Positions 21,901 to 32,779 of a DNA stretch of 64,000 nt are shown piece after piece (within the stretch, counting starts at the first letter, position 1; each line of letters opens with the position of its first letter). The notes under the pieces are model-generated. The model saw nothing but the letters and a program-made list of their open reading frames with translations. It did not search any database and had not been told where the DNA came from. The stretch comes from Pomphorhynchus laevis (taxonomy: Eukaryota; Acanthocephala; Palaeacanthocephala; Echinorhynchida; Pomphorhynchidae). A program made the translations under genes and the position numbers. The DNA lies in NCBI GenBank assembly GCA_012934845.2, contig WNNJ02001200.1:1-64000 (forward strand), written 5' to 3'.

Positions 21901-22628
21901 ATTGTATTTTCGACAGTGTGCAAGCCTGGCAGGACATTTACTTAGTGGGTGTCTCTCACGACCACAGAAGAGGCATGCCGATTTTGAATACGAGACTGTG
22001 GAACAGGGTGACGAAGCCTCTCCCGTGACAATTTGGTCGGAGACTGCCGACACATTAATATCTGTCATTCGGTATGCTTCCGCGTTCTGGCCTCTTCAAG
22101 CGTTCTGGCCTTTTCAACCGCCGCCAGCAATGTGAGTTGAAGCACTTCAAGCAATCGTTGTATAATCGCACCCGAACTTAGTCCTGAAATTAAAGCGTCG
22201 CGGACGTACAAGCAGCGATGCTCGTCTACATTGACCTCTTTGAATTCGCAAATCTTTGCAAGTTGATCTAACGCTCGGACGAAATCGTCTATCGACTGAT
22301 TTATAACTGTTTACACGTGCTAAGCTGAAAACGCGCGAATACGTCGTTTCTTGGCTTCAAGTATAGGTCGTCGAGACGTCTGAGAGCAAGAGCGTAATCA
22401 TTGATTGTCGAAATGTAACTGTAGACGTTAGGAGCAACGTGATTGATCAAGACATTCAGCTTATAGTTTTCCTCTAAGTCGGGAACCTTTGACAGATACT
22501 TTTCGAAACGCCGTTTCCAATGTGTCCACGAGTTTTCCGATTCAGCTGTGTTGACTGGCGTTGTAAATATCTCTGGTTTGAAAAGTTTGTCCATGGCTTT
22601 CTGAGCTTCCAACAGTAGTTAAATAAAC

Positions 22629-22739
22629 TGTAGTAAATGACAAGTCTATAATCTTTATTTAACTATCTAGAAATACAAGGAAGTAATATCAGTCACAAAT
22701 ATATAGTTATTACAAATATAGTTATTTTCTGATATGACA
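22629..22739 (-). repeat. LTR of the compact gypsy element (5' side)
   Basis: This 111-bp repeat matches 18828-18938. The target duplication GTTAG follows at 22740-22744. Confidence 0.9.
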
Positions 22740-23318
22740 GTTAGCCTTTTATTTTTTGATTTGACTGCCGCGTTTTTTCTAAATAAAGAAACACTTCTCT
22801 GGCTACCCAACAGGTAATCGCACAACGACTTTAACACCTCCATGATCGCAACGTTTCTTTTTTGACATACAAATAGGAACGTACCGATGCTTGAATAGTT
22901 TTAGATAAAAAGGTGACAGGGTGAGCTTATTGTGAAAAAAAACGGCACCAATTGCATATTTAGATACATCTATTTCGACCGTAAGTGGCTTGTGTGGATT
23001 TACCATAGTAAGCATCGCTTCGATTATATTTTAGTGCATAAATTGAAAAACATCTAATTGTTGGATAAAAAGCATCCAACAACTTTTTTAATTCTTTTTT
23101 TTCATGCCTTCACGTTACTTGTGCGCTCAGGAATAGGTCGAAGTTTGACGTATCCTAGAAGGATTAGACAAGTGATGTATTCTCGACATTTTTGAATGTA
23201 TAGTATAATACTATAGTTTCGAATTGTTTTATTATTATTCCAATACATACCAAAGCCAAAAGGCTATTCAGGCAGAGTCCAAAAAAATAAAACAAAAGCA
23301 AATGGTCAGTCAACGTAG

Positions 23319-26210
23319 CTAATTAGGGTATTCCAGTGGTAGTGTTGAATGGCGGCATTGTTCATGTATCCATTTGTAGCATCGTGATTTAAACGTTCTC
23401 AAACTGGGGGCTGCAACGACTTCCAAAGGCAACGAATTCCACATGTCTCTGCTATGTCCCCGCATCTGATCTACCCGCCTAGTGATTACATCGGTGGGAT
23501 AACCTACCACATCATTCGACATATGCCATAGACATAGCATTTCCAAGGATATGAACCTCTCACGTACCGACAACATCCCAATACGACTTAGACGTACATA
23601 ATAGTCAATACCACTTAAGCCAATACAGAGCCTCGATCCGCGCCTAAGAATAGACTCCAGGTCTAATAGTTCTTGCTTAGTGACAGGGAAACAAGCCTGA
23701 ATGCAGTACTCCAAGTGTGGCCTGACGATGGAGATAAATAACCTCTTGAACATGTGACAGATCAACCTGAGGAATGCATTTATAATACAATATAACGCCC
23801 TATTAGCTTTACCTAGAAAGAAGTCGGTGTTCAACTTTGTTTTCAAGGATCTATGGACAATAATCTCTAAATCCTTATGATGAGACACTTCCTTTAAGAC
23901 CATATCTCCAATAAAGTACCTTAGAGTTTCAATAAGGCGACCTAGTTGCATGAGGACACATTTATCAACATTCAACCGTAGTCCGGTAGAATCGCACCAC
24001 TTGATCAGGGAGTTTAGATCATTTTGTAACGATACTCGATCAGCAGGACTTCTAATGATCGACCAAATCTTTAGATCGTCTGCAAACGCTAGATGAGAGC
24101 ATGATAAGCGGAGTAGCAGATCATTAATGAAGATTATAAAGAGCAGTGGGCCAAGGACTGTTCCCTGCGGTACGCCAGAATTAATATTTACCGAATAAGA
24201 AAACACACCCCACACAAACTCGGGAAGACCTATTCGATAGAAATTCCCTGACCCACTCACAAATATATGAATGAAGTCCATAGTGATACAGTAAAGACAC
24301 TATGCCGTCGTGTGGTACCCTATCAAAAGCTTTCGAAAAATCAAGGAATATTGTATGACCCTGAAACCCAGCCCCCAGAGCATCAGCCCATTTTTCACGC
24401 GCAGTTAGTAGGTTAGTAAGGCATAAACGTCCGATCCTGAAACCATGTTGAGATTCAACCAATATGTGATTACGATCCAAATGATCCCTGATTCTACTAG
24501 CAATGATTCTTTCTAAAAGTTTGCAGAATACGCTAGTTAAGCTAATGGGCCGAAAGTCCGCGCAAAAGCTAGCAGGATGCTTTTTGGGAATAGGCACCAC
24601 AATTGCACACTTCCAACTGTCAGGAATCCAAGATGTGTCTAAGCTGTATCTGAAAAACATAGTTAAATCATTGCTCAGTTCGTTCGCTAGGGATTTGACG
24701 AGGAAGGGGGCGATATTGTCTGGTCCCGGAGATGTAAACGAATCGAGCTTCATAACCTCGTTCAACACCTCATCCACTCTGAGTGGACGAACACAACACC
24801 GATGAGCAACCGGAACATACTTCCAACTAAAGTCATGCAGTCAAGCCTGTACCAAGAAGCCATCAGCTAAATGTTGGGCGATTAGAGACGGATCGGTCAA
24901 AGTTTCAGTTGGCGTTTGGATTGAGCTAATTGTGGCGACAAGTGTTCTGTTGTTTCTTACATAAGACCAAAACCTCCTAGGATTCAAAGATGCATCCCTG
25001 GCGATACTATCTTCGTACGAATAGCGTTTCTGAAATTTTAGCCGATTGCATAAGTTCCGAGAGTCGATGTAGGCACGTTTTGAAGCAGAACGCCTAAATT
25101 CGCGCCACAATTTGTTGCGGGATCTTATAGCATCAAGAAGCTCTCTGTCGAACCAAGGAGGATGTCCATGCTTGAACTTGCAGGCACGTAGCGGAGCAAA
25201 GATATCAGAAATTCGCATCAATTCATCATGGAGCAGATCAAAGACTACAGGAACCTCCAAACCGAAGTGGATACGAAGACTCACAGATACCTTTTGGGAA
25301 GCTTGCAGCTAGTTGACTAGCATCAACACCTACCCAACAACGTTTTTTAAAATTAGAGTTTTGTGAGGCTCTGTTGAACAGCGACAGCCGCATAGAGAGT
25401 ACACAGTGATCGCTATTGCCAATTGGTGCGTCATAACGAACACCTGAAATGTCACCCAAACACTTAGTAAAGACCAAATCGAGTATAGAAGGCGTCCCTG
25501 TCACACAAGTAGGTTCTTTAATATGTTGAACTAGTAGCATCTCGAGTAACAGAAAGTCACTCAGTACTTTTCCAATTCCGTGAATTGGTCGTGAATGACT
25601 ATTTTTCCAGTCTATTTGGGGGATATTGAAGTCACCCAGGAGCAAAATCAGAGGATACGAAGATAAACTCAGCAAATGTGATTTAAGAGTCAAATCTTAA
25701 TTCATAGGACGGAGAACGGTAAAGGACGCAGAATCGGGATCGTTGACCATTTCCCAGTGTAAAAGCAAGACCTTCAAAGGAATAACCAATATCGTCGCGA
25801 AAAGCCGAGATATTCGATACCAGGAGACTATTTCGCACATAGGCGGCTACCCCACCTCCACGTTTACCACATGAGCGATCCGAACGTATTAGAAAATAGT
25901 TAGGGATGGCAACACAGTCATCCGAAATGTCAGAATGTAGCCATGTTTCGGTTATACAAAATAAATCAAAACGTTTCGAAGCAACTATGAATTTAATTTC
26001 CGAGAACTGAGCCAGGAGACTACGAACATTTGAATAACCGACAAAAATGTTCGTATAATGGGAAAATTTGACACGCTCGGTGACACTATCGAAGTCTACT
26101 AGTTTTCCTACACACGAACCATCACTACTAAAGAGGTCTGACTCTACAGAAGTAAGGGATGCCACCGGACAGTCGGACGCCACTTGACCACCCGAAAATT
26201 CCGGACACAT
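23319..26210 (-). pseudogene. LINE-C copy 2 ORF2 (endonuclease plus RT), frameshifted
   Basis: Frames 26210-25683, 25693-25238, 25284-24841, 24777-24181 and 24281-23319 carry consecutive parts of one ORF2: SNVRSLLAQ, ITETWLHSD, GGGVAAYV and LLLGDFNIPQIDW (endonuclease), a linker (PPWFDRELLDAIRSRN), then RT blocks FRPISLTSVFCKLLER, FLDFSKAFDRVPHDG, FADDLKIWS and RPHLEYCIQACFPVTKQE. Catalytic residues mostly survive; the reading frame does not. The RT GVPQGTVLGPLLF block is canonical here, unlike copy 3. Confidence 0.88.
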
Positions 26211-27530
26211 AGGTTGCCCTCACCACTTTCCAGCCGTCGATGCAGCTCGTTGAAAGCCTCGTGTCTTCTCAAACGATCTGCGGGAGATAAATCACGGAGT
26301 ATATGAAAATCAGAGCGCGATAATCTAAATGCATGCTTGAGTAGGAAGTCAACATGATCTTTTGAGTCTAGAACAACTTTTAGAAGTCTAGGTCTATCTG
26401 AAAGTTTCTTGCCTAGACGAAAAACTCTTCGAACTTTAAGACACTTCGCAACATCCACATCGCTCTGGAGAAAAATCTTAGAAAACACTGCGCGAAGATG
26501 CACAATATCGTCATCCAGTCTACTTTGGGGATTGTTACTGAGAGATTCTTCAACACCGCTCACGATAACGTTTAACTCTCTTCTGGAGTTAAATTGTCTA
26601 GAGCTAAATTGTTTAGGGCTAGCAGACGGAACTAATGAAGAATGAGTCTCAGGGGTAATCGATGGCCGTCGATGATTTGGAGGAATCATTGCATGTTGTT
26701 TATTATTTGGAAGGCTAACTATTTGTCGTAGATTATCTATAGGCCTAACTATAATCTGACTAGCCTTTGCAAGATCCTTAACGCTCTCAATTAACGGGGC
26801 TACTAGAGGAGCAACACATAAACTGCAGCGGGGATGCAGTTGCTGCGGGTAAGCACAAGGACGCTCACTACAATCACTACCTAGAGGACAGTTTTGAGAA
26901 CAATCACTGCCCGAGGAAGTGTTAACAGGAGTTGACAAATCAACATTCGCATGCTTGAGGGCGGAACATTTGTTATCTACATCAAGACCGACGCTGCTCG
27001 AGTCCAATATATGGGGATGAACAATAGAATCCAAAACAGGAAGTTGTTTGAAGGAGTAATCCATCACATTAGTCTCATGCAATGCATCCCTAACGAAGCA
27101 TTGAGTTGAATTGTTATTGAAGGGTATGATTGAACGATCGTTCAGTTCTAACTTCGACTGCTGCGTGAGAAAATGATTGAGTACATGAATAGCATTATTG
27201 GTTCCTATCTCAGATGATTTTGGAGTGGTCGAAACATTATCAATCCCTGACGACGAGCTGCTTAACTTTCTGAACGCTTCTGAACTCCGTTCTGGTTCGT
27301 TAATACTATGATCTTGCCCATCGTTGTGACTGTTTGAATCTGCGTTCCTCTTTAAAGCATTTATTGATACTTGCTCGTCACAATGGCCCTTGAACAACAA
27401 GGAGATCAATTCGGAGGCACAGAACCCACAAACAAAATCCCTAGACAGTAGCGATTTCGTCAGACAGGATTGAACGTTGACAGTTGTCCATATGTCGCAT
27501 CCAGATCTGCTGCAAGATCTGGGCTTGCTT
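26144..27530 (-). CDS. LINE-C copy 2 ORF1
   Basis: The open frame covers the PHD-like finger (CSRSGCDIWTTVNV ... FVCGFCASEL, about 27500-27410) with no ATG upstream of it; the first ATG in frame is at 27409. It then has a long polar linker with a Cys-rich patch (CSQNCPLGSDCSERPC ... HPRCSLC) and the conserved C-terminal nucleic-acid-binding domain (ELNVIVSGVEESLSN ... RLDDDIVHLRAVFSK ... RLGKKLSDRPRLLKVVL ... DFHILRDLSPADRLRRHEAF), ending WRPTVRWHPLLL. ORF2 starts inside its last 70 bases. The C-terminal part aligns well with copy 3. It would bind element RNA. Confidence 0.82.
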
Positions 27531-27737
27531 GTAAGTAGTTGTGTATTGTAAGTAGTAGCTTGTAAGTAGTAGTTTTATAGTCGACTGTGTAATTTGTGTA
27601 TGTATTTTTTAAAAACATCCATCCGCTTCGAATTCCGTAAATTAACGAATGGAGGGCTGCAGCTTTAATTGATGATAAGCGAACTTTAAGTCAACTTCGA
27701 TGACCACGGCTTATCGCGAGATTTGCTTTTTAAAAAA

Positions 27738-28903
27738 AGATTTATTTTAACGTGGCAAATGCGTGTTACCGAACGCTTACATGACCACAACAAATAAAAA
27801 TGTAAGTAATGTGTCGAGAAGGTGCGAAGGAGGAGGTGGGCGGCGACGTGGAAGGATCGGAGACCATAGTAGTTGGAGTAATTGGGAACGTGGAGTCAGA
27901 TGGTATGGCGGGAACGCAGCGATAGCGAGGTGGGGCGAGTGTCGTCTAAGATTGAAAGGTTGATGAATAATCAACCTACAACGAATAATCAACACCGCCG
28001 TTCGAGTGCTCTTTCGTCTCCGTCGCTTCGACCACACATCCACATATTTTGCCCAACTCTCCTGGCCCACCATCCACATCCGCATCAAACTCCGCCTTCT
28101 CGTTACTTTTCGTCTCATCGCTGTCGGCTCCCCATCGTTCATCAACCTTCCTTTCTTAGACGACACTCGCCCCACCTCGCTATCGCTGCGTTCCCGTCAT
28201 ACCCTCTTACTCCACGTTCCTAATTACTCCAACAACTACGGTCTCCGATCATTCCTCGTCGCCGCCTCACTCGCCTGGAATCAACTCCCTCTCGACGTCC
28301 GCCGCGCCCCCTCCTTTATCACATTCAAACACCTCCTCCGTTCACACCTTCTCGACATTTGATTTACAGTTTTGTTTTGTTGTGGTCATGTAAGCGTGCG
28401 CTGGCACGCATTTGCCACGTTAAAATAAATCTTTTTTTTAAATGGGCAGCCGACAGCGATGAGGCGAAAAGTTACGAGAAGGCGAAGTTAGATGCGGATG
28501 TGGATGGTGGGCCAGGAGAGTTGGGCAAGATATGTGGATGTGTAGTAGAAGCGACGGAGACGTAAGAGCACTCGAACGGCAGAGTTGATTATTCGTTGTA
28601 GGGGTAGGATGATGGATTTGGGAGAATTGGCGAAAAGGCTGAGGAAGTAATCGATTGTAGGGAAGAGAAGCGATGAAAAAAGAGACATACAAGAACGGAA
28701 GTCGATTAAGGGGAGGATACGGCGGATGTCACGAAGAATTAAGGTAGACGAGCGGACCTTGTGGCAGACGAAGGGTGTAAAAGAAAAGGTGATCATCGAA
28801 ATGGAAGCCTAGGAAAGTGAGATTGTGTACTATGGGGATGATCGATAAGGCAAAAGATACTGGGAGAAGATATGCTTGGTTTACGGTGGAAAATCCACAT
28901 AGC
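27738..28903 (-). mobile_element. LINE-B copy split by another LINE-B
   Basis: 3' part at 27738-27970 (3' UTR, WNQLP region absent, ends near TCATCAACC) and upstream part at 28441-28903 (CHKVRSSTLILRDIRRI ... SWPTIHIRI). Together they are one -strand copy whose coding sequence is broken between GGCTGCCCA and TCATCAACC by the + copy at 27974-28438. Its hairpin has drifted (GCGTTCGGTAACACGC). Its 5' end abuts a gypsy relic at 28904. Confidence 0.8.
27974..28438 (+). mobile_element. LINE-B 5'-truncated copy nested in LINE-B
   Basis: It begins at CCTACAACGAATAATCAAC, encodes the C-terminal RT tail in a clean 118-codon frame (28006-28362, RFDHTSTYFAQLSWPT ... WNQLPLDVRRAPSF), and ends with the 3' hairpin GCGTGC-GCTG-GCACGC and TTAAAATAAATC. 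A few filler bases (TAATCAA) sit at its 5' junction. Confidence 0.85.
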
Positions 28904-29460
28904 GTATTAATTTTATTTTTTGCTGGCGTATTAATCCGCAGAAGATGATTAGCATCTAGTATCGTAAATTTATTGATTATTGCTGCATAGTCTACGAATA
29001 AACGTCGTTTACCACTATTTCCGCTGACCAGGATCACTTGTGTCCGCCACTGTGTTTGACGAAAAAGATGAGGGTGTTGTAATTTTGATCGCTGATATAG
29101 CACCCATTATAAACAGAGATAGAAGATATAGAGTTTTATAGTATCTGATTGATGCCAAAAAAGAAAAGGATGGTTGAGAACAATGCCACTGCATAAATTG
29201 TTGAGGCATAGTAAGCGAATCGACTAGCATTCGATTCCATTGACAGATAGATCGACAATATAGCAGGAACATGTTACAGATCCATGTTCAGCATATAACA
29301 TACATACTTTGAGCTTGTAAGAAATTTAATTTAATTTCATACGTTCTGCTATTGACTTGTCCATAAAATTCTCATCGCTTCCGATATTCAGTAATGCCAT
29401 TACACAGTGATTATTTAGACACACTTATGTAATGATACATAATATTTATATTGTTGTTCT
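28904..29460 (-). mobile_element. Ty3/gypsy fossil fragment
   Basis: Protease/RT-type remnants lie on - (QWRTQVILVSGNSGKRRL is recognisable as the start of gypsy RT). It is an old, short and multiply broken fossil. No LTR is seen. Confidence 0.65.
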
Positions 29461-29499
29461 CGTATATTGTCAAATATAGCGTTTTAGATAAATCTTACT

Positions 29500-31270
29500 A
29501 CAGTCTAACAATATTGGCGAGAACGGGATATGATGAACAAGTTACTCGCGAAACTAATTAGTGTTTACTCGTCAACCTGGCCCGACTAAATTATTTAGAT
29601 TGATTAAAGAATGTGAAACATTCGATGATGCGATCGCTGTGTTGAATTCTGCGATTAAAAACTAATTGATATATTATTCGCACGTTTTTAACTGCACGTG
29701 TCACCAAGAACCAGCGATGCCGTTGGATAAGTAGCTCCGTCAACTAGATGATTTATCATCGCAATGCAATTTTAAGGCGATAAACGCAACCACAAATCGT
29801 AAGTTGCATATTATAGACACCTTTATTAGACGCCTAAACAGCAAATGCATATGACAACGTATCTTATAATTAACAATGACGGATCTTGAAGACCTTGTCT
29901 CAACGGCAAAATACTTAGAATCAGCACACCATCAAGCCACTATCTTCTCGTCAACATACTCGACAACTCTGGCAATCACGCAAGTGATGCCACTGATGAT
30001 TATTCGCACATTGTTGAGGACGAAGAAACAACGACAGTTGTTGTGCAACCCGATACCAAAGGCATATGAGTAGTCGAAAACAACATACGCTGTTTTTTAT
30101 GCAAGAACATTTGCTCGAACGATTTGTTCTGTGCGAAACGCAACTTGTCATTTATCTTGTAAGACTGGCAACTTTGCAAATGTTTTGTAGCTAAGCTGAA
30201 CAATGCAATTTGAATGCATTTGTGGTTTTATTCTTCACGTCTTATGCTTATACCGTGAAAAATAAAATGTTTCAAACAGTGATCATAGCCGAAAAACGTT
30301 TTAAATCTCTCATGGACACGGGTACTACGGATAACTTCATCGATGGATATATCAGGTTTTGATTATCTCAAGTATAGGAAATAAGCCACGAATGGTTGTG
30401 GACTATTCGTGTACGATCAACCGCTATACGCTGCTCGGCGCGTATCCACTTCCCAACATAAATCACCGAATATCACAGATTACATCATATTCAGATTTTA
30501 CTTACAACTGTGGATTTATCCCAAACATGCTACCAAATTCTATTGCTTGAGAAAGACAAACATTTTACGGCTTTTGAAGCCGATAGAAACTTATACCAGT
30601 TCCGGAGAATACCTTTCGGATTGACGAAAGCTGTTTTCGTCTTTCGGCTTATAACGAATCAAATCATCACTGATAATGAATTAAGGGGGATTGTCGACTT
30701 AGATGATATTAAAATTTGCACACGAAACAACAAAGAGCACGATATATATAAAATTCTTCGAAGAGAATCTTACGCTGGCCAGTGAAAAATCAAAATTCAG
30801 ACGAAACAAGGTAAATTTTCTGGGATATCGAATACCCAGTAGTTTGATAATACCCGAACCTAGTCACGTAAAACCCCTTCGTAACTACCCATTACCCAGT
30901 ATCAAAAAGACAATGCAATGTCTGTTAGGTATTTTAGCCTACTGTTTAAAATGGATATCTACCTTCTCAAAATAATTCGCTTATTACTGTATTGCAATAT
31001 TTTCCCACACGCAACGAAAAATGTTGTAACAAGCACTCGAATTCTCAAAGATGAAATCTTGAGCGCTACACTAACTGCTTACAAGCCCAACGTGTCTTAA
31101 ACCGACAAAACGGACATCAAAGCAGTTTTTAGCAAGGAAACAAAACTAATTGTTTCTTCTCACAGACATTACAGTAAACTGAATTGCATCAATCTAACAC
31201 GGATAAAGATGCACAGGCTATTACCATGTTCATCCAACACTTGATACGCTATCTTCTGGATAGTGTATAC
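29500..31270 (+). mobile_element. Ty3/gypsy fossil (gag to RNase H)
   Basis: Traces in order on + are gag-like (29590-30000), protease-like (about 30290-30350, MDTGTTDNFID), RT (30360-30980) and RNase H (to about 31270). It is an old, heavily broken fossil with no visible LTRs. Its right end meets a LINE ORF1 remnant. Confidence 0.72.
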
Positions 31271-31274
31271 ATCA

Positions 31275-31970
31275 AATTTTGGTCTCCATCGAATTTTGAG
31301 TAGGAGCAGGACAATACGAAAATTTCCATCTATCTGCTTGATGACTAGGGAATATTCACCTTTGAGTTAATGAGTAAATTTGTCATAACGTGCAGATTCG
31401 ATGTCGGCAATGTGAGATGGGGAACGATCATGAAACATTCGATAGTTCGAGGTAGACTATAATAGTACAAAGCGTTTTGACAGAACTAAGCAGGCTTGGA
31501 ATCGATCTTTCAGGACAATCTTAAGTAAATGACGATAGATGCCATCAGTGGAGAGAGATCTTAAACAAAAAAGAGATAAGTATTTGATTTTATTGAAAAG
31601 TGAGGTTTTGTTTACAAAAGTTAGAAGTTTAAGAATGGAATGAAAAGCGTTACTATCGTGATCGAAGCGAAATTGTACTTGATCAGAATCAGAAAGAGGT
31701 ATATTTTTCGTAACTATGCAGCGATCGTGATACGCATAACGCTTACGAGCAGCAGAAGATTAAGGAGTACGTGGTGAGGCATACGTGAATGAAGTAGTGG
31801 AGAGTGATTATAATTGAAAAACAGAAGATGGTTTAACCGAAAAGATGAAATTTACCTATTTGACTGGTGAATTAAGAGCATAATTTGATTGTGGTGCTTT
31901 ATGTAGGTTCATTTGTTTAAAGGGTTGGATTGACATTGATGTGATGTAGTTGGATTATTAAAAGTAAAGT
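31275..31970 (-). mobile_element. LINE-A/B-type ORF1 remnant
   Basis: Translated on - with breaks, it gives YHDRCIVTKNIPLSDSDQ, FRFDHDSNAFHSILK, YRHLLKIVLKDRFQACLVLS, FHDRSPSHIADIESARYDK and IKQIDGNFRIV. Each aligns in order with LINE-A ORF1 (DRCIIISNLKLSES ... DRSPSDIAQLNLARIEK ... RKINGNFHVV). It is the opposite strand to the LINE-B RT at 32780. Confidence 0.65.
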
Positions 31971-31984
31971 GTTGAGAGGAATTT

Positions 31985-32275
31985 TGAGTGTTTATGTTTA
32001 ACACATTAAGATACTTTGGACAATTAATATTTATAAGCTCAAGGTGTAAAAATTCAGTCAAGTACTAAGTCGAATTATCAGTGTTGGTCACACATTATTT
32101 GTTTCACATAATACTATGAAAATGCGTATTTAAAAATCTAAATATGCTTGTTTTTATTTTTAATATTTTTAAGTTTAACAAATGTATTTAAGCACATTTC
32201 CTCTCGAAATTGCTGGACTGTTTCACATTAAAACATGATTATAACGTTTAGCGAATCTCTTATTGAGCAAATACC
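31985..32275. repeat. Repeat X, copy 1
   Basis: It shares ACATTAAGATACTTTGGACA, AATTATCAGTGTTGGTCACA and GATTATAACGTTTAGCGAAT, in order, with 37300-37565. The similarity resumes at 32475-32560 (TTCAAGTAAAGTTAG), so about 200 bases are inserted here relative to copy 2. Confidence 0.7.
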
Positions 32276-32394
32276 TTTTTTATTGAAAGGTATTTAATAA
32301 ATAAGGGTATACGTGCCACAACTTAACGTTTATTACAAGCTTTCTAGTTTCTTATAACTTAAAGACTGTTTTTCAATATCCATAGAATTTATTT

Positions 32395-32770
32395 ACAAGG
32401 CTTTTATCAACAATGGCCGTTCTGCCTGATCTATTCAAGAGCAAATACACATAGCAATTAAGACATGCCAAGGGATAATTCAAGTAAAGTTAGTTTTTCC
32501 TTACATGCAATACACCCTTGCATGAATTGGCGCTCATTAAATTAGATGAAATACATAAGTGCTCATTGACTCGGGTAGAGTATTCCAAGCGTTTAAAAAG
32601 TTGAAAACTGGCCGGTTTCCGTCCGACATAACCCGACAAGCTATACAGTGTCTTCTGTGATATTGACGGTCGTTCATTTGTACACAATCATCCGAAAATT
32701 CATCCGGACGTTTGACAATATGCCACTTTCTCGTCACCCTTGATCTCACTTCCAACCACTCCCTTTTCAC
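32395..32770 (-). mobile_element. LINE-C-like 3' end fragment
   Basis: A -strand frame (32770-32537) ends FLNAWNTLPESMSTYVFHLI, the C-terminal signature of LINE-C ORF2 (LNAWNTLPGEI in copy 3). The 3' UTR follows to AAGCCTTGTAAAT near 32395. Confidence 0.6.
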
Positions 32771-32779
32771 ACACCTACC

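Larger units (their letters stand above)
18828..22739 (-). mobile_element. Compact Ty3/gypsy element with LTRs and 5-bp TSD
   Basis: The LTRs are 18828-18938 and 22629-22739, 111 bp each, TG..CA, with six differences by my count, so it is fairly young but not new. The duplication GTTAG flanks it at 18823-18827 and 22740-22744. Parts on - from 22612 down: gag-like region, a Cys-rich knuckle and aspartic protease (21300-22070), RT and RNase H (about 20150-21320) and integrase (about 19000-20090). It is a broken fossil with several breaks. At 3.9 kb it is short for the family. It inserted into an older gypsy relic. Confidence 0.92.
17690..23190 (-). mobile_element. Older Ty3/gypsy relic, interrupted by a younger gypsy element
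   Basis: Two blocks on - flank the younger element. The right block (22745-23190) holds RT/RNase H remnants (DVSKYAIGAVF). The left block (17690-18822) holds integrase remnants (KCQICAMLKPQYYR) and an integrase C-terminal tail. Their order fits one gypsy pol split by the insertion at 18823-22744. It is an old, multiply broken fossil. I cannot see its LTRs. Confidence 0.75.
23225..27615 (-). mobile_element. LINE-C copy 2, near full-length, broken
   Basis: Read on -: a 5' UTR with three ACTACTTACAA-type iterons (27520-27575), ORF1 (about 27530-26144), endonuclease (26210-25238 in two frames), linker and RT (25284-23319 in three frames), and a 3' UTR with AGCC-tttt-GGCT hairpin and TAATAATAAT tail near 23231. 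At least four frameshifts divide ORF2. Confidence 0.9.
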
